From contig CAZRRO010000019.1 in the NCBI GenBank assembly GCA_964602595.1, forward strand, positions 1 through 64,000: a stretch of DNA of 64,000 nt, given 5' to 3'. The stretch's first letter is position 1. Every line of letters begins with the position of its first letter. A model generated the notes under the pieces. The model did not search any database. It worked only from the letters and a program-made list of their open reading frames with translations, and was not told where the DNA came from. The stretch comes from CAIWAH01 sp964602595 (GTDB taxonomy: Bacteria > Verrucomicrobiota > Verrucomicrobiia > Limisphaerales > UBA9464). Shown here one piece after another: positions 25,911 to 35,900 of this stretch. Both the position numbers and the translations under genes were made by a program.

Positions 25911-25937
25911 CAAAAAAGCCCGCCGCGAACGGCGGGC
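25911..25937 (-). terminator. Rho-independent terminator after the sugar-isomerase-like gene
   Basis: On the minus strand gcccgccg/cggcgggc (8 pairs, loop ttcg) is followed by six T residues. It lies 19 bases after the stop codon at 25956. The UUCG tetraloop adds stability. Confidence 0.93.
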
Positions 25938-25955
25938 CTGTTGGGGCAGCGGGGG

Positions 25956-26840
25956 TCAGAATTTGACCTGTTCGAGAAACTTCAGGCTTTGCGGAATCTG
26001 GTTCGCCGCATCGGCCGATTCGTCTTCGATGAAGTAATACTTCACGCCGGCCTTCTTGGCGGCGGCCAAGATTTTGGGCCAGTTCATTTGGCCGGTGCCC
26101 AGCACCACGTCGTTGTTGGGGTCAGTTCCGCCGGTGTGGAAACCGGTCTTCACGCCCTTCTTGAGGTCCTTCATGTGCAGGGAAACCCAGCGGCCCGGAT
26201 ATTTGGTGAGCCACTCCGCGGCATCCTCGCCCGGGAAGGTGATCCAAAGGATGTCCATCTGGAAGTCGACGACCTTGGGGTTCGTCTCGGTCAGGAGGAT
26301 TTCCATGGCCTTACGTCCACCAGGGATGACCCCCGGTTGGAATTCGAATCCGTGGCAGTGATAGTAGACCTTGAGGCCGTATTTCGCGAACACCTCGCCG
26401 GCCCTGTTCAGCGTGGCGGCGGCGGCTTTGGCCTGCGCCTCATCGAAGGCTCCCTGGTGTGGAATCCACGCAGAGCCGGCATACTTCAGGCCAAGCGCCT
26501 TGGCTTCCTTGGCCACGCCCTCGGGATCGTCGCGCAGCTTGTCGAAGGAGAAATGGCCGGCGACCGGATTTAGCCCGTGCTCGTCGAGCATCGCCTTCAG
26601 TTTCTCCGGCGGCATGCCGTAGGTGCCAGCGAGCTCGACGTCCTTGATGCCGTAGCTCTTCGTCAGGGCGAGGCCTTGCGGGACGCTCTTGGTGAACAGG
26701 CCGCGCAGGCTGTAGAGTTGGAGGCCGATCGGGCCCTTGAAGGAGGCGCCGGTGCCGACGGACGACGAGGTCGCACAGCCGGAGGCGAGCAGGACAGCCG
26801 CGCCCAACGCGGCCACAAACGAACGACGGGAAACATTCAT
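25956..26840 (-). CDS. Secreted sugar phosphate isomerase/epimerase-like protein (TIM barrel)
   Basis: A 294-residue xylose-isomerase-like TIM-barrel protein. The N-terminus MNVSRRSFVAALGAAVLLASGC has a twin-arginine motif and a possible lipobox (ASGC), so it is exported, probably folded, by Tat and perhaps lipid-anchored. Barrel landmarks are GPIGLQLYSLRGL, IKDVELAGTYG, VYYHCHGFEF, VDFQMDILWI, SLHMKDLKKG and YFIEDESAD; the Glu, Asp, His and Glu at these strands are the usual metal ligands. Exported members of this group are frequent in planctomycetes and verrucomicrobia near sugar-oxidising enzymes (3-keto-sugar metabolism), but the substrate is unproven. Confidence 0.85.
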   Translation of the reverse strand: MNVSRRSFVAALGAAVLLASGCATSSSVGTGASFKGPIGLQLYSLRGLFTKSVPQGLALTKSYGIKDVELAGTYGMPPEKLKAMLDEHGLNPVAGHFSFDKLRDDPEGVAKEAKALGLKYAGSAWIPHQGAFDEAQAKAAAATLNRAGEVFAKYGLKVYYHCHGFEFQPGVIPGGRKAMEILLTETNPKVVDFQMDILWITFPGEDAAEWLTKYPGRWVSLHMKDLKKGVKTGFHTGGTDPNNDVVLGTGQMNWPKILAAAKKAGVKYYFIEDESADAANQIPQSLKFLEQVKF

Positions 26841-26949
26841 GCGGTGGGCAAATCACGCCGTCGGCCCGGCCTGCAGGCAATGAAAATTCCCGAATGACCA
26901 CCGAATCCGTCCGCTCGACTTGGCCGGGCATTGCTGCCATAGCCTCGCC

Positions 26950-28275
26950 ATGAACTGGCTGCGCCTGCTCCTCGTCCCGATGGCCCTCGGCACACTGGTC
27001 GCCCAAACCCTGGAGATTGCCCCGGCCGTGGAGCTCGCCTTTGAGGCCGTAGCCGGCAAGGGCTACCAGCTGCGCGCTTCCGATGACCTCGCCCATTGGC
27101 GCCCGGCCGGCGGTCCGCTCCTGGCCCTGAGCGGTTCGCAAACGACCTTGCTGCCGGCCGCGGAGACAAACCGTTACTTCCAGTTGAGCAGCCACGACGT
27201 GCGTGACCTCAACGGGCTGCTGGAGCCCATTCGCGCCGCCAACGGCGTGCCGGCCCTCGCCTGCGCCGTCGTCGTTTCGAACCGTATCGTCGGCCTTGGC
27301 GCGGTGGGCCTGCGCAAAGCCGGAGTGTCCAACGCGCCGGTGACGCTGCAGGACCGCTGGCACCACGGTTCCCTCACGAAATCGTTCACCGCCACGCTCG
27401 CCGGAATCCTCGTCGAGGCCGGCAAGATTCGCTGGGACACGACGCTTTCCGAAGTGTTCCCGGGGCAGGCGGCCAAGATGAACGCTGCCTGGCGCACCGT
27501 GACCTTGGACTGGCTGTGCTCCAATCGCGGCGGCGCGCCGGGCGAACTGGGCCCAAGCGGCATCTGGACCCAGCTCTGGAACTTCGGCGGCACCCCAACG
27601 GAAGGGCGGCGCCTATTGCTGGAAAAGCTCACGGCGCTGGCGCCCGCCTCCACGCCCGGGACGAAGTATGAGTATTCCAACGCCGGCTTCTCCCTCGCCG
27701 GCCACATGCTGGAAACCGTGATGGGGAAGTCCTGGGAAGAACTCGTCGGGGAACGACTTTTCGTCCCGCTCGACATGCGTTCCGGCGGCTTCGGCGTGCC
27801 GGCGACCCCACGGATGATCGACCAGCCGTGGGGGCACCAAATGTCCGGGGGCAAGCCGTCCCCGATGGAACCCGGCACGAGCGCCGACAACCCGCCCGCC
27901 ATCGGTCCCTCCGCGACGGTGCATTGCAGCGTCATCGACCTGGCGAAGTATGTGGCGTTTCACCTGGCCGGCGAACAGGGCGACACCGCGATGCTGACCC
28001 GCGCCACCGTGCAAAAGCTCCACACTGCGCCACCCAACAACGGCAGTTACGCCTACGGCTGGATTGCCGGCGACCGTCCGTGGGCCGGGAGCGGCAAAGC
28101 CCTGAACCACGCGGGCTCCAACACCCAGTGGTATTCGGTGATCTGGATGGCGCCCGCCCGGCAGTTCGGTGTCGTGGCACTCTGCAATCTGGCGACCTCG
28201 TCCGGCGCCAATCCCGGCGCCACCGCGACCGACCAGATCGCGGGCAAGATGATCCAGGAATTCCTGAGTCAGTGA
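26950..28275 (+). CDS. Serine hydrolase, beta-lactamase/class C PBP fold, secreted
   Basis: A 441-residue exported protein. From the ATG at 26950 it has a signal peptide (NWLRLLLVPMALGTLVAQ). Residues about 20-75 (YQLRASDDLAHW ... ETNRYFQLS) resemble the STxLxxW...FYR module that is C-terminal in other exported proteins of this window. The catalytic domain has the SxxK motif GSLTKSFTA (Ser about 141, Lys about 144), the YxN motif in YEYSNAGFS, and a late HAGSN in place of the KTG box. This arrangement fits esterase/peptidase-type class C relatives (EstB, AmpH-like) rather than a true beta-lactamase. It is divergent from the sugar-isomerase-like gene. Confidence 0.82.
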   Translation: MNWLRLLLVPMALGTLVAQTLEIAPAVELAFEAVAGKGYQLRASDDLAHWRPAGGPLLALSGSQTTLLPAAETNRYFQLSSHDVRDLNGLLEPIRAANGVPALACAVVVSNRIVGLGAVGLRKAGVSNAPVTLQDRWHHGSLTKSFTATLAGILVEAGKIRWDTTLSEVFPGQAAKMNAAWRTVTLDWLCSNRGGAPGELGPSGIWTQLWNFGGTPTEGRRLLLEKLTALAPASTPGTKYEYSNAGFSLAGHMLETVMGKSWEELVGERLFVPLDMRSGGFGVPATPRMIDQPWGHQMSGGKPSPMEPGTSADNPPAIGPSATVHCSVIDLAKYVAFHLAGEQGDTAMLTRATVQKLHTAPPNNGSYAYGWIAGDRPWAGSGKALNHAGSNTQWYSVIWMAPARQFGVVALCNLATSSGANPGATATDQIAGKMIQEFLSQ

Positions 28276-28386
28276 CGAGAGCGAGATAGGCGGTAAGGTT
28301 GCAGAACTAACCGCCGTGCGGGCTGGCTCAAAACGCGGCCTTGGAAACCATGGGGTTACGGATCCGGAACCTTCAGGATGCCTTGG

Positions 28387-28788
28387 TCATGGAATTTCTT
28401 TGGCCGGCGTGGCGATCATTCGCGAAGCAAGCCAAGTGGACCCAACGATCGGCACCAGCCCAATGAGGAACAACATTGATGCGTGTAGCGGATTATAGGG
28501 AAGGGATGGCAAAACAAGCCAACCCCACAGCATCAAGAAGACAAGAAACATGATCGCGGCAAGGCCTCGTGACCGAACGAGAATCAGGGAGCTCGGTATC
28601 GCAAATGCCAATACGCAGAAAAGCCAGAGGCTGTAGTGGAGAGTAAGACCAAACTGGATGTCCAATCTGATGCCCCGACCGAATGTCCTCGCTGCGAGTA
28701 AACATCCATCGTGGAGAACAGCCAGCAACGCCAACTGAAGCGCGCCGAGCAGAATGACAAGCGCGGCGGATTTTAACTGCGTGATCAT
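28387..28788 (-). CDS. Hypothetical membrane protein, about four transmembrane segments
   Basis: A 133-residue hydrophobic protein with segments near residues 8-30, 48-66, 72-95 and 100-122. I recognise no family. It begins 15 bases after the stop of the gene at 28804 on the same strand and so probably belongs to the same transcript as the two secreted-protein genes upstream. Its composition is less GC-rich than those two. The 111 bases between its stop and the hydrolase at 26950-28275 contain a short inverted repeat (ggcggt/accgcc near 28292-28316) but no T run. Confidence 0.55.
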   Translation of the reverse strand: MITQLKSAALVILLGALQLALLAVLHDGCLLAARTFGRGIRLDIQFGLTLHYSLWLFCVLAFAIPSSLILVRSRGLAAIMFLVFLMLWGWLVLPSLPYNPLHASMLFLIGLVPIVGSTWLASRMIATPAKEIP

Positions 28789-28803
28789 TGTTGGCCGCCC
28801 CCT

Positions 28804-30132
28804 TTACTCCGCCACCACCACCCGGCAAAAGCCACTCGGCGGCGACGCGGGCGGCAGATTCAACCGCTCTTCGGTGAATTCCGCCATGCCGTTTGCGAGG
28901 TAGGTGAGCTGGCCCTGCGCGGGACTCCATGAAGCCAAATTGGAGCTTACCTCCACCCGATAGCGCCGGCCCGGCGCGATCGTGAAGCGCACCTTGATCT
29001 GGCCGTCCGAGTCGAAGGACGTCGTCAGCAGGCGGAAGGCGCTGGTGGCATCCTCCGGGTTCGTGCCGGCCGCGTATTCGCGGGCGTTGGAAGCGCCGTC
29101 GCCGTCCGGGTCGGTGTCGCCGGTGTCCGCGAGATCGCCGAAGTAGAAGTTCTCCCAGTCGTCGGGCAGGCCATCCGTGTCGGTATCCGCCTCGCCGATG
29201 AGCACCCCATCGAGTTCCAGTGCGGGCGGATCGTAGAGGGCATTTTCCTTGGTCGCGTAGAGCGGATACGACCCGAAGCCGCCATTCCCAGTGCCGCCGA
29301 CGGTTGCCTGCTGGGCGGGTGACAGCGAGCTGATGAACAGACGCAGGCGGCCGGTGCTCAGGGCGTTCTGGAAATACGAATGGATCAACGGATCCGCGAG
29401 ATCGACGTCGAAGGTGAGCACGCTGTCGTCGGGGACCAGTTCGCCGGGCGCGGCGTTGGTCGTGATGCCGATGGCCCACGGGTGCGCCTCAAACGGGGCG
29501 TTGGTCCAGTCCGCGTTCCGTTGTCCGACGTGATTCGCGATGTCGATCAACGCGCCAGTGGCGTCAAAGTCGGCGGCGTAGGCATTGCGGGTGCCGATGG
29601 TGATGTTCGCGGAGGTGAAGGCGTTGATCGGCCCGTAGGACGAAGACTCCTTGAACGAATCCGCATCGAAACCGCCCCGGAAGCCCGCGCCGTGCAGCTC
29701 GATCGGGCGGCCCAGGTCGCTGTCCGGCACGTAGCCGGGCTGGTTGGTCATGTAGGTGACGTAGCTGTCGTAGGTCGGGTCGTAGAAGAACGTCTTGTCT
29801 TTGCTGACCGTTACCGAGACCCGGGCGCGGCGCAGGAGGTATCGGCGAGGCGGCTGATTGGTGGGCACCAGCGACTCGGTGTTCCAGCCGAGCAGGAACT
29901 GGGCGTCGCGGGTGTCGAAGCGGGAATCGAACGAGGCGAACGTGGCGCCGTAAGTCCGGGTTCCCGGCTCGAAGTCGAAGGGATACATCCACCGGTCCAG
30001 CGTGGGCTGGCTGAGGCGCAGGCCAAACTCACCGGCGCACAGGGAGCCGGCGGCCAGCAGCAGAAACAGAAACACCGGCAGGCGCGAACGCCGGCCGGTG
30101 GTGGGGAAGGCGCTTTTCACGGCGCCCAGCAT
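28804..30132 (-). CDS. Secreted protein with thrombospondin-type-3-like calcium-binding repeat
   Basis: A 442-residue exported protein. The N-terminus has a basic stretch and hydrophobic segment ending in SLCAGEFG. The large middle part is a predicted beta-rich domain of unknown type (FDFEPGTRTYGATFASFDSR, TFFYDPTYDSYVTY). Residues about 315-365 read ADTDTDGLPDDWENFYFG, then DTDPDGDGASNAREYAAG, the DxDxDG calcium loops of thrombospondin type 3 repeats. The C-terminus contains RRYRVEVSSNLASW ... FCRVVVAE, the shared module. It follows the PEP-CTERM gene at 30142 by only 9 bases, so the two are almost certainly co-transcribed. Confidence 0.72.
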   Translation of the reverse strand: MLGAVKSAFPTTGRRSRLPVFLFLLLAAGSLCAGEFGLRLSQPTLDRWMYPFDFEPGTRTYGATFASFDSRFDTRDAQFLLGWNTESLVPTNQPPRRYLLRRARVSVTVSKDKTFFYDPTYDSYVTYMTNQPGYVPDSDLGRPIELHGAGFRGGFDADSFKESSSYGPINAFTSANITIGTRNAYAADFDATGALIDIANHVGQRNADWTNAPFEAHPWAIGITTNAAPGELVPDDSVLTFDVDLADPLIHSYFQNALSTGRLRLFISSLSPAQQATVGGTGNGGFGSYPLYATKENALYDPPALELDGVLIGEADTDTDGLPDDWENFYFGDLADTGDTDPDGDGASNAREYAAGTNPEDATSAFRLLTTSFDSDGQIKVRFTIAPGRRYRVEVSSNLASWSPAQGQLTYLANGMAEFTEERLNLPPASPPSGFCRVVVAE

Positions 30133-30141
30133 GGCAGCACT

Positions 30142-30789
30142 TCAGCGCCGACGCCAGACGGCGAATGCGAGCAGGCCGACCCCGGAGATCATGGCCCAGG
30201 TTTCGGGCTCGGGCACAGCGGCGGCGTCGAGTTGCGCGGCGTCGAGGCTGACATCGGAGGAGGCCGCGTTGAAGGTGATGGTGACGTCGGAGGCATTGAG
30301 GCCGGTCAGGTTCCAAGTCCAGCTGGAGGTCACCGAAACGGCACCCGGACCGCCGCCGGCAGCCGCGCGTTCCAGCTCAGTCCGGGTCGCGGACAACGAG
30401 CCGGAGCCGTAGCTCAAGCTGATGCTATTGTAGTCCAGTTCCAAACCGACGGCGCGGACCTGGAAGACCACGGTGCTCAATGGGGCGCTGCCGTCGTAGC
30501 TGACGGTGTAGGAGCCAACGACCGGGGATGGTCCGGCGTAGATGTTGCCGCTACCGGTGACAAACGCCCCGACGGTATTCTGGGTGAAGGTGGCGACGGC
30601 GTCGCTGCCGGCGAAGTCAGGGGTGTTGGCCCCGGTCGCGGACGTGAAGACTTCCCAACCTGCGAAGTCCGTGTTGGCCTGGCCCCGGAAGGCGGGCGCC
30701 ACAAAGTGGGAGGAAACTGCCAGGGAGGTGACTGCGCTCGAGCAGGAGAGCGCCACGGCAATAAGGAGTGTAGGTTTCATTGCATTCAT
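30142..30789 (-). CDS. PEP-CTERM sorting-domain protein
   Basis: A 215-residue exported protein with signal peptide (MKPTLLIAVALSCSSAVTSLA, starting at codon 1 or 4). The body is a predicted beta-sandwich of unknown type (AFRGQANTDFAGWEVFTSATG ... SSWTWNLTGLNASDVTITF). The C-terminus VPEPETWAMISGVGLLAFAVWRRR is a textbook exosortase signal. It heads a run of three same-strand genes with the thrombospondin-type protein and the membrane protein at 28387. Its signal is the VPEPET variant, as in the protein at 47568, unlike the VPEAST variant of the other two. Confidence 0.88.
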   Translation of the reverse strand: MNAMKPTLLIAVALSCSSAVTSLAVSSHFVAPAFRGQANTDFAGWEVFTSATGANTPDFAGSDAVATFTQNTVGAFVTGSGNIYAGPSPVVGSYTVSYDGSAPLSTVVFQVRAVGLELDYNSISLSYGSGSLSATRTELERAAAGGGPGAVSVTSSWTWNLTGLNASDVTITFNAASSDVSLDAAQLDAAAVPEPETWAMISGVGLLAFAVWRRR

Positions 30790-30876
30790 GACGGCCGCGA
30801 CCTTATGGCCTACCTGCGCTGCTCGCTAGCGCCGGATTGCCATTTTCTGTCGCCTCTTTGCCCTGCCCGATCCGGC

Positions 30877-32772
30877 TTAGGCCGCGGCGGCCCGCAGGGC
30901 TTCCAGTTCCTCCCAGCGGGCAAACATCCGTGTAACCTTCGCCTTGGCCGCCTCCATTTCCGTCAGCAATTCCGGCGTCCGCGCGGCATGCACCCGGTGG
31001 AAGTCCGGCGCGGCGAACATCGCCTCCAGCCGGGCCACGTCGGCCTCCGCGGTCTGGATTGCGGCTTCCATCCCGGCCAGTTCCTGCTGTTCCTTGAAGC
31101 TCAGCTTGCGCGCCTTCGGTGCCGGCGGCGCGACGGCAGCCTGGGCCTTGGCGGGCGCGGGCCGGGCCTTGGACAATTCGTCCTGGCGGGCGGCGAGGCG
31201 GCGTTTCTTTTCGAGGTAGTAGTCGAAGTTCCCCTCGCTGAAGGCCACTCGGCCTTCGCCCTCGAAGGCTAGGATGCCAGTGCAGACTCGGTTCAGGAAG
31301 TAACGGTCGTGGCTGACCACGAGCACGCAGCCGGGGAATTCCACCAACGCTTCCTCCAACACCCGCATCGTCTGGAGATCCAAGTCGTTGGTCGGCTCGT
31401 CGAGGATGAGGAAATTGCCGCCGCGCCGCAGCACCTTGGCCAGCAGGAGCCGACTCCGTTCGCCACCGCTGAGGTGACGAATCTGCGTGACGAGGCGGTC
31501 GTCGGTGAACAGGAACCGCTTGAGGTAAGCCCGCACGGACAGCCGGGTGTCGCCCCAATTGACCCAGTCGGAACCCTCGCTCATCTCGTCGATGACCGTG
31601 CGTTCCTCGGCCAGCCGCAGGCGTCCCTGGTCCACGTAGTTGAACTGCGTGAGTTGACCGACGCGCACCTCGCCTTCGGTCGGCGCCAATTGGCCAAGGA
31701 TCAGCTTGAGCAGCGTCGTCTTGCCTAGGCCGTTGCGCCCCGTGATGCCGATCCGCGAGCCCCCGGCGAACGACAGGCTGATGCCCGAGAAAAGCCGCCG
31801 ACCGCCAAACGTCATCCCGACTTCGCTGAGGTCCACCACGCGGTTGCCCAACTGCGGCGGCGGCGGGACGACAAGTTCCATGTCGGATTCGACCGCGTGC
31901 GGGGAATCCTCCTCGACGGCGAAGAACTGATCCAGCCGGGCTTTGGACTTGCTGGTCTGCGCCTTCGGCCGGCGGCGGACCCATTCCAGCTCCTTGCGCA
32001 GGAACATCTGCCGCTTGTGTTCCTGCAATTCCTCGGTCGCCAGCTTCTCGGCCCGGCCGGCGAGGTAATCGGTGTAGTTGCCCTGGTAGCGCTCAAAGAC
32101 GCCATTACGCAGTTCCACGATGCTGTTGGCCACCTCGTCGAGGAAATGCCGATCGTGCGTCACCACCAGGAGCGCACCGGGATAATCGGCGAGGAATTCG
32201 GTGATCCACGTGACCGACTCAATGTCGAGGTGGTTGGTCGGTTCGTCGAGCATCAGCACATCGGGCTGGCTCACGAGCGCCCGCGCCAGCGCGACCCGGC
32301 GGTGTTCGCCGCCGGAGAGCCCCTCGATCAGCCGGTCGTCCGGCGGGCAGCCCAGCTGATTCAGGGCGGATCGGATGCGCGCGTCCAGCGTCCACCCTCC
32401 GAGGCGTTGGATGTGTTCCTCCAGTTCCTCGTGGCGGCGCGTGTGGCCCGGCAACGTCTCGAATTCGTGGATTAGCTTCAGGACATGGTCGGCACCGCCG
32501 CGCACGCTCTCGTAAACCGTCTTGGTCGGATCCAGCTCGAACGTCTGCGGCAGGTAACCCACGACCACTTCGCGGCGGCGGACGACTTCACCGGAATCGG
32601 GCTGCAGTTCGCCGCAGAGGATGCGCAGAAGCGTGGATTTGCCGGCGCCATTGCGCCCGACGAGGCCGACCCGGTCGCCCGCGGCCAGGCCGAGGGAGGC
32701 GCGGTCGAGCAGCACCCGGTCATTGTGGTGCAATTCAAGGTCACGGGCGGCCAACAGCGTTTCGGAACTCAC
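30877..32772 (-). CDS. uup: ABC-F family ATPase, Uup-like
   Basis: A 631-residue soluble protein with two ABC nucleotide-binding domains and no membrane part. Domain 1: Walker A GRNGAGKST, signature LSGGEHRR, Walker B VLMLDEPTNHLD, then VVTHDRHFLD. Domain 2: GRNGLGKTT, LSGGERSRL, FLILDEPTNDLD and VVSHDRYFLN. A charged linker (RRRPKAQTSKSKARLDQF) joins them, and residues about 560-630 form the C-terminal coiled coil that distinguishes Uup from EttA. ABC-F proteins act on the ribosome, and Uup has also been linked to DNA recombination intermediates and transposon excision. It is divergent from the histidine kinase, with 226 non-coding bases between. Confidence 0.92.
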   Translation of the reverse strand: MSSETLLAARDLELHHNDRVLLDRASLGLAAGDRVGLVGRNGAGKSTLLRILCGELQPDSGEVVRRREVVVGYLPQTFELDPTKTVYESVRGGADHVLKLIHEFETLPGHTRRHEELEEHIQRLGGWTLDARIRSALNQLGCPPDDRLIEGLSGGEHRRVALARALVSQPDVLMLDEPTNHLDIESVTWITEFLADYPGALLVVTHDRHFLDEVANSIVELRNGVFERYQGNYTDYLAGRAEKLATEELQEHKRQMFLRKELEWVRRRPKAQTSKSKARLDQFFAVEEDSPHAVESDMELVVPPPPQLGNRVVDLSEVGMTFGGRRLFSGISLSFAGGSRIGITGRNGLGKTTLLKLILGQLAPTEGEVRVGQLTQFNYVDQGRLRLAEERTVIDEMSEGSDWVNWGDTRLSVRAYLKRFLFTDDRLVTQIRHLSGGERSRLLLAKVLRRGGNFLILDEPTNDLDLQTMRVLEEALVEFPGCVLVVSHDRYFLNRVCTGILAFEGEGRVAFSEGNFDYYLEKKRRLAARQDELSKARPAPAKAQAAVAPPAPKARKLSFKEQQELAGMEAAIQTAEADVARLEAMFAAPDFHRVHAARTPELLTEMEAAKAKVTRMFARWEELEALRAAAA

Positions 32773-32998
32773 AGGCCGGCCAGCCTAACCGAAGCCGGAG
32801 CTCCGGGTCGAGCCGGCGCATCAGGCAACTTTGGTAGGGTCGATTCGGGGGGCGGGCGACCTCGGGGAATTCCGCCAAAGGTGCCAAGGCGGAAACGTCT
32901 TGGCTCAAGGCTTGAATTTTTCCCGCGTCCGTCCATTGGTGGTCAGGGTCGCGGCCGGAACCGTGATCGCAGGAAACCAAACCAAACCAACTTCCCCG

Positions 32999-35900
32999 AT
33001 GACAGCGCCCCATTCCGCGCCGGACCCAGAGGAATGTTTTTCGCCGGTATTCGGGCCGGACTTCATCGGCGAGGTGTCCACGCCGGAGCCGGACTTCGCG
33101 GATCTGACGGCGCTGGCGGCGCAGCTGGCGGGCACGCGGAGCGCAGCGTTGGTGCTTGCGGAGGCGGATGGCCTGCGGTTCCTGGGCCGCCACGAATTTC
33201 CGGCGGAGCTACCGGGTCTGGCGGCGTGGGTCGAACGTGGTTTGGGCGGAGCAACGGGCCTTATTGAGCGGGAATTTGGGACGCAGGCGGGGACCGCATT
33301 TCTCGCAGGGATTCCGCTGGCGGAGTTAGGCGGTTCGGGCCGGGGAATGCTGTGCGTGGCCGACCCCCTGCCGCGCGACCTGAGTCCCGGGCAACAGTCT
33401 GGCCTGGCCCGGTTGGCGCGCCAGGCCGCGCAGTTGCTCACCCTTGGGCGAACGAACCGGCAACTGGAATCCGCGGCCCGGTTCGCCGGGGCGACCTTGG
33501 ATGCGCTCCGGGCCAACATTTGCGTGCTGGATGAACACGGCACCATCCTGGCGACCAATGCGTCGTGGGAGCATTTTGCCCGGCTGAATTCGGCCCCCGA
33601 AGCCCCGCTCAACTCGCTGGTGGGCGGCAACTATCTTGAGGTCTGTGCGCGGGCGACCGGGGCGCACTCCGAAGGGGCGGCCCAGTTTGCCGAAGGGATC
33701 CGGTCGGTCATCCGGGGAGCGCAGCCGGCCTTCGCGGCCGAGTATCCCTGCCATTCGCCGACCGAGCAGCGCTGGTTCCTGGCCCAGGCAACCCGCCTAG
33801 GAGGCGGTCCGCGGGTGCGCGTAGTGGTGGCGCACGAGGACATATCGGAACGGCGGCGGGTGCGGGAAGCTGAGCTCAACGACAAGTCCGCGCTCATCCA
33901 GGCGATCATGGAAACCAGCGTCGCCGCCATCACCGGCGTCGACCTTGCGGGCCGAATCATCTACGCGAATCCGCAGGCGGAAAAGGTGCTCGGACTGACC
34001 CGCGATGCGTTGCTGCGACGAGAATACAATTCACCGGAATGGCACGCGACCGCGCCCGACGGCGGTCCGCTGCCGGACGAGCAGCAACCCTTCCGTCGGG
34101 TGCTGGCTTCCGGCACCCCGGTCTTTGACGTGGAGCACGCCATCGACTGGCCCGATGGCCGGCGGCACCAGCTGTCGATCAACGGCGCGCCGATCAAGAA
34201 CGACCGGGGCGAGATCACGAGCCTCGTCTTTTCGATCAACGACATTACCGAACGAAAGCTAGCCGAGCAGCGGCTGCAGCAACTCTCGGCAGTCGTCGAG
34301 CAAAGCACCGAGAACATCCTGATCACCGACCGCCACGGGGTGATCCAGTATGTGAACCGAGCATTCGAGCAGACGACGGGCTTCACCTCGGCGGAAGTGC
34401 TGGGTCACACGCCACGCATCCTGAACTCCGGCAAGCAGTCCCCGGAATTCTTCGCCCGCCTTTGGTCGACGATTCGCGACGGGCAATCGTTCAGCGCCGA
34501 GTTCATCAACTGTCGCCGGTCGGGCGAGCTGTCCTACGTCGACCAGAACATCGCACCGCTGCGGGACGCCGCCGGCACGATCACCCATTTCGTCTCCGTC
34601 GGCCGCGACATCACCGCCCGCAAGCAGGCGGAGCGGGCGATCCGGGACGAACAGGTCATCAATCGGACCCTTCTGGAAAATTTGGCGGCCATCTTTTTCG
34701 CGTTCAACCGGGAAGGGAAGCTCCTCCGCTGGAACCGGGCCCTGGAGGTGGAGTTGGGCGTCGCCGGCGAACAGTTGCGCGGCAGTCATCCGTTGGAGTT
34801 TGTCGTGCCGGCGGACCGTTCCGTCGCCGAACAGGGAATCCAGCGGACTTTCGACGAAGGGCATGCTCAGGTGGAATTGCAGCTCCAGGGTCCGGAGGCC
34901 CGGCCGGCCCCATTCTATGTGGTCACCCGGGCCGTGGAACTCGACGGTGAGCCGGTGCTGGTCGGCCTGGGTTTTGATCTCCGGGAACGGCGCGAGGCGG
35001 AGGCCGAAATCCGGCGCCTGGCCGCGTTCCCCGGCCTGAATCCGGAACCGGTGCTCGAGTTCGCCGCCGACGGTTCGTTGCGCTACCGCAACGAGGCCAG
35101 CGACACCCTTGCTGCCGCGCTGGGGGCCGGCGAATTCGTCCGGCTGCTGCCCCCGGCCACGTCCGAGATCGTGCGCGAGTGCCTGGCCTCCGGACAACCA
35201 CGGCTGCGGCTGGAAACCGTGTTCGGCGAGCACACGCTCAGCTGGTCCTTTTTCCCGATCGGCGAGCAGGGGCGCGTCCACGGCTACGTTTCCGACATCA
35301 CCGATCGCGTGCGCCAGGAACTCCTTGCCCGACGGTCGCAGCGTCTCGAATCCATCGGCACCCTGGCCGGTGGCATCGCCCATGACCTGAACAACACGCT
35401 CACCCCCATCACCATGGGCATCCAGATGTTCCGGCATGAGAATCCCGGGCATTCCGAACTCGCGGACGCCATCGAACAGAGCGCCCTCCGGGCCGCGAGC
35501 ATGGTCCGGCAGCTCCTCACCTTCGCCAAGGGAGTCGGTGGCCGCCGGCTTGCGCTGGATCCGCGGCAACTGGTGCAGGAGGTCCGCCAGATTGTCGGCA
35601 GCACCTTTCCGAAGAACATCGGGCTCCAATTGGACGTCGCAGATGACCTGCCCAGCGTCGTTGGCGACCCCACCCAACTGCACCAGGTGCTGCTCAACCT
35701 GTGCGTGAACGCCCGGGACGCCATGCCGGGCGGCGGCACCCTCACGCTCGCCGCGTCGGTGGCCCAAGTGGACGCCGCCGCCGCCGCCCGGATGCTGGGC
35801 GCGCGGACCGGCCGCTTCGTCCAGCTGCGGGTCACTGATACCGGGACCGGGATCGATCCGGCCCACATGGAGCGCATCTTCGAACCCTTCTTCACCACCA

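Noticed and set aside
28292..28316. Inverted repeat ggcggt/accgcc considered as a terminator
   Set aside because: The stem is short, the loop long and no T run follows on either strand.
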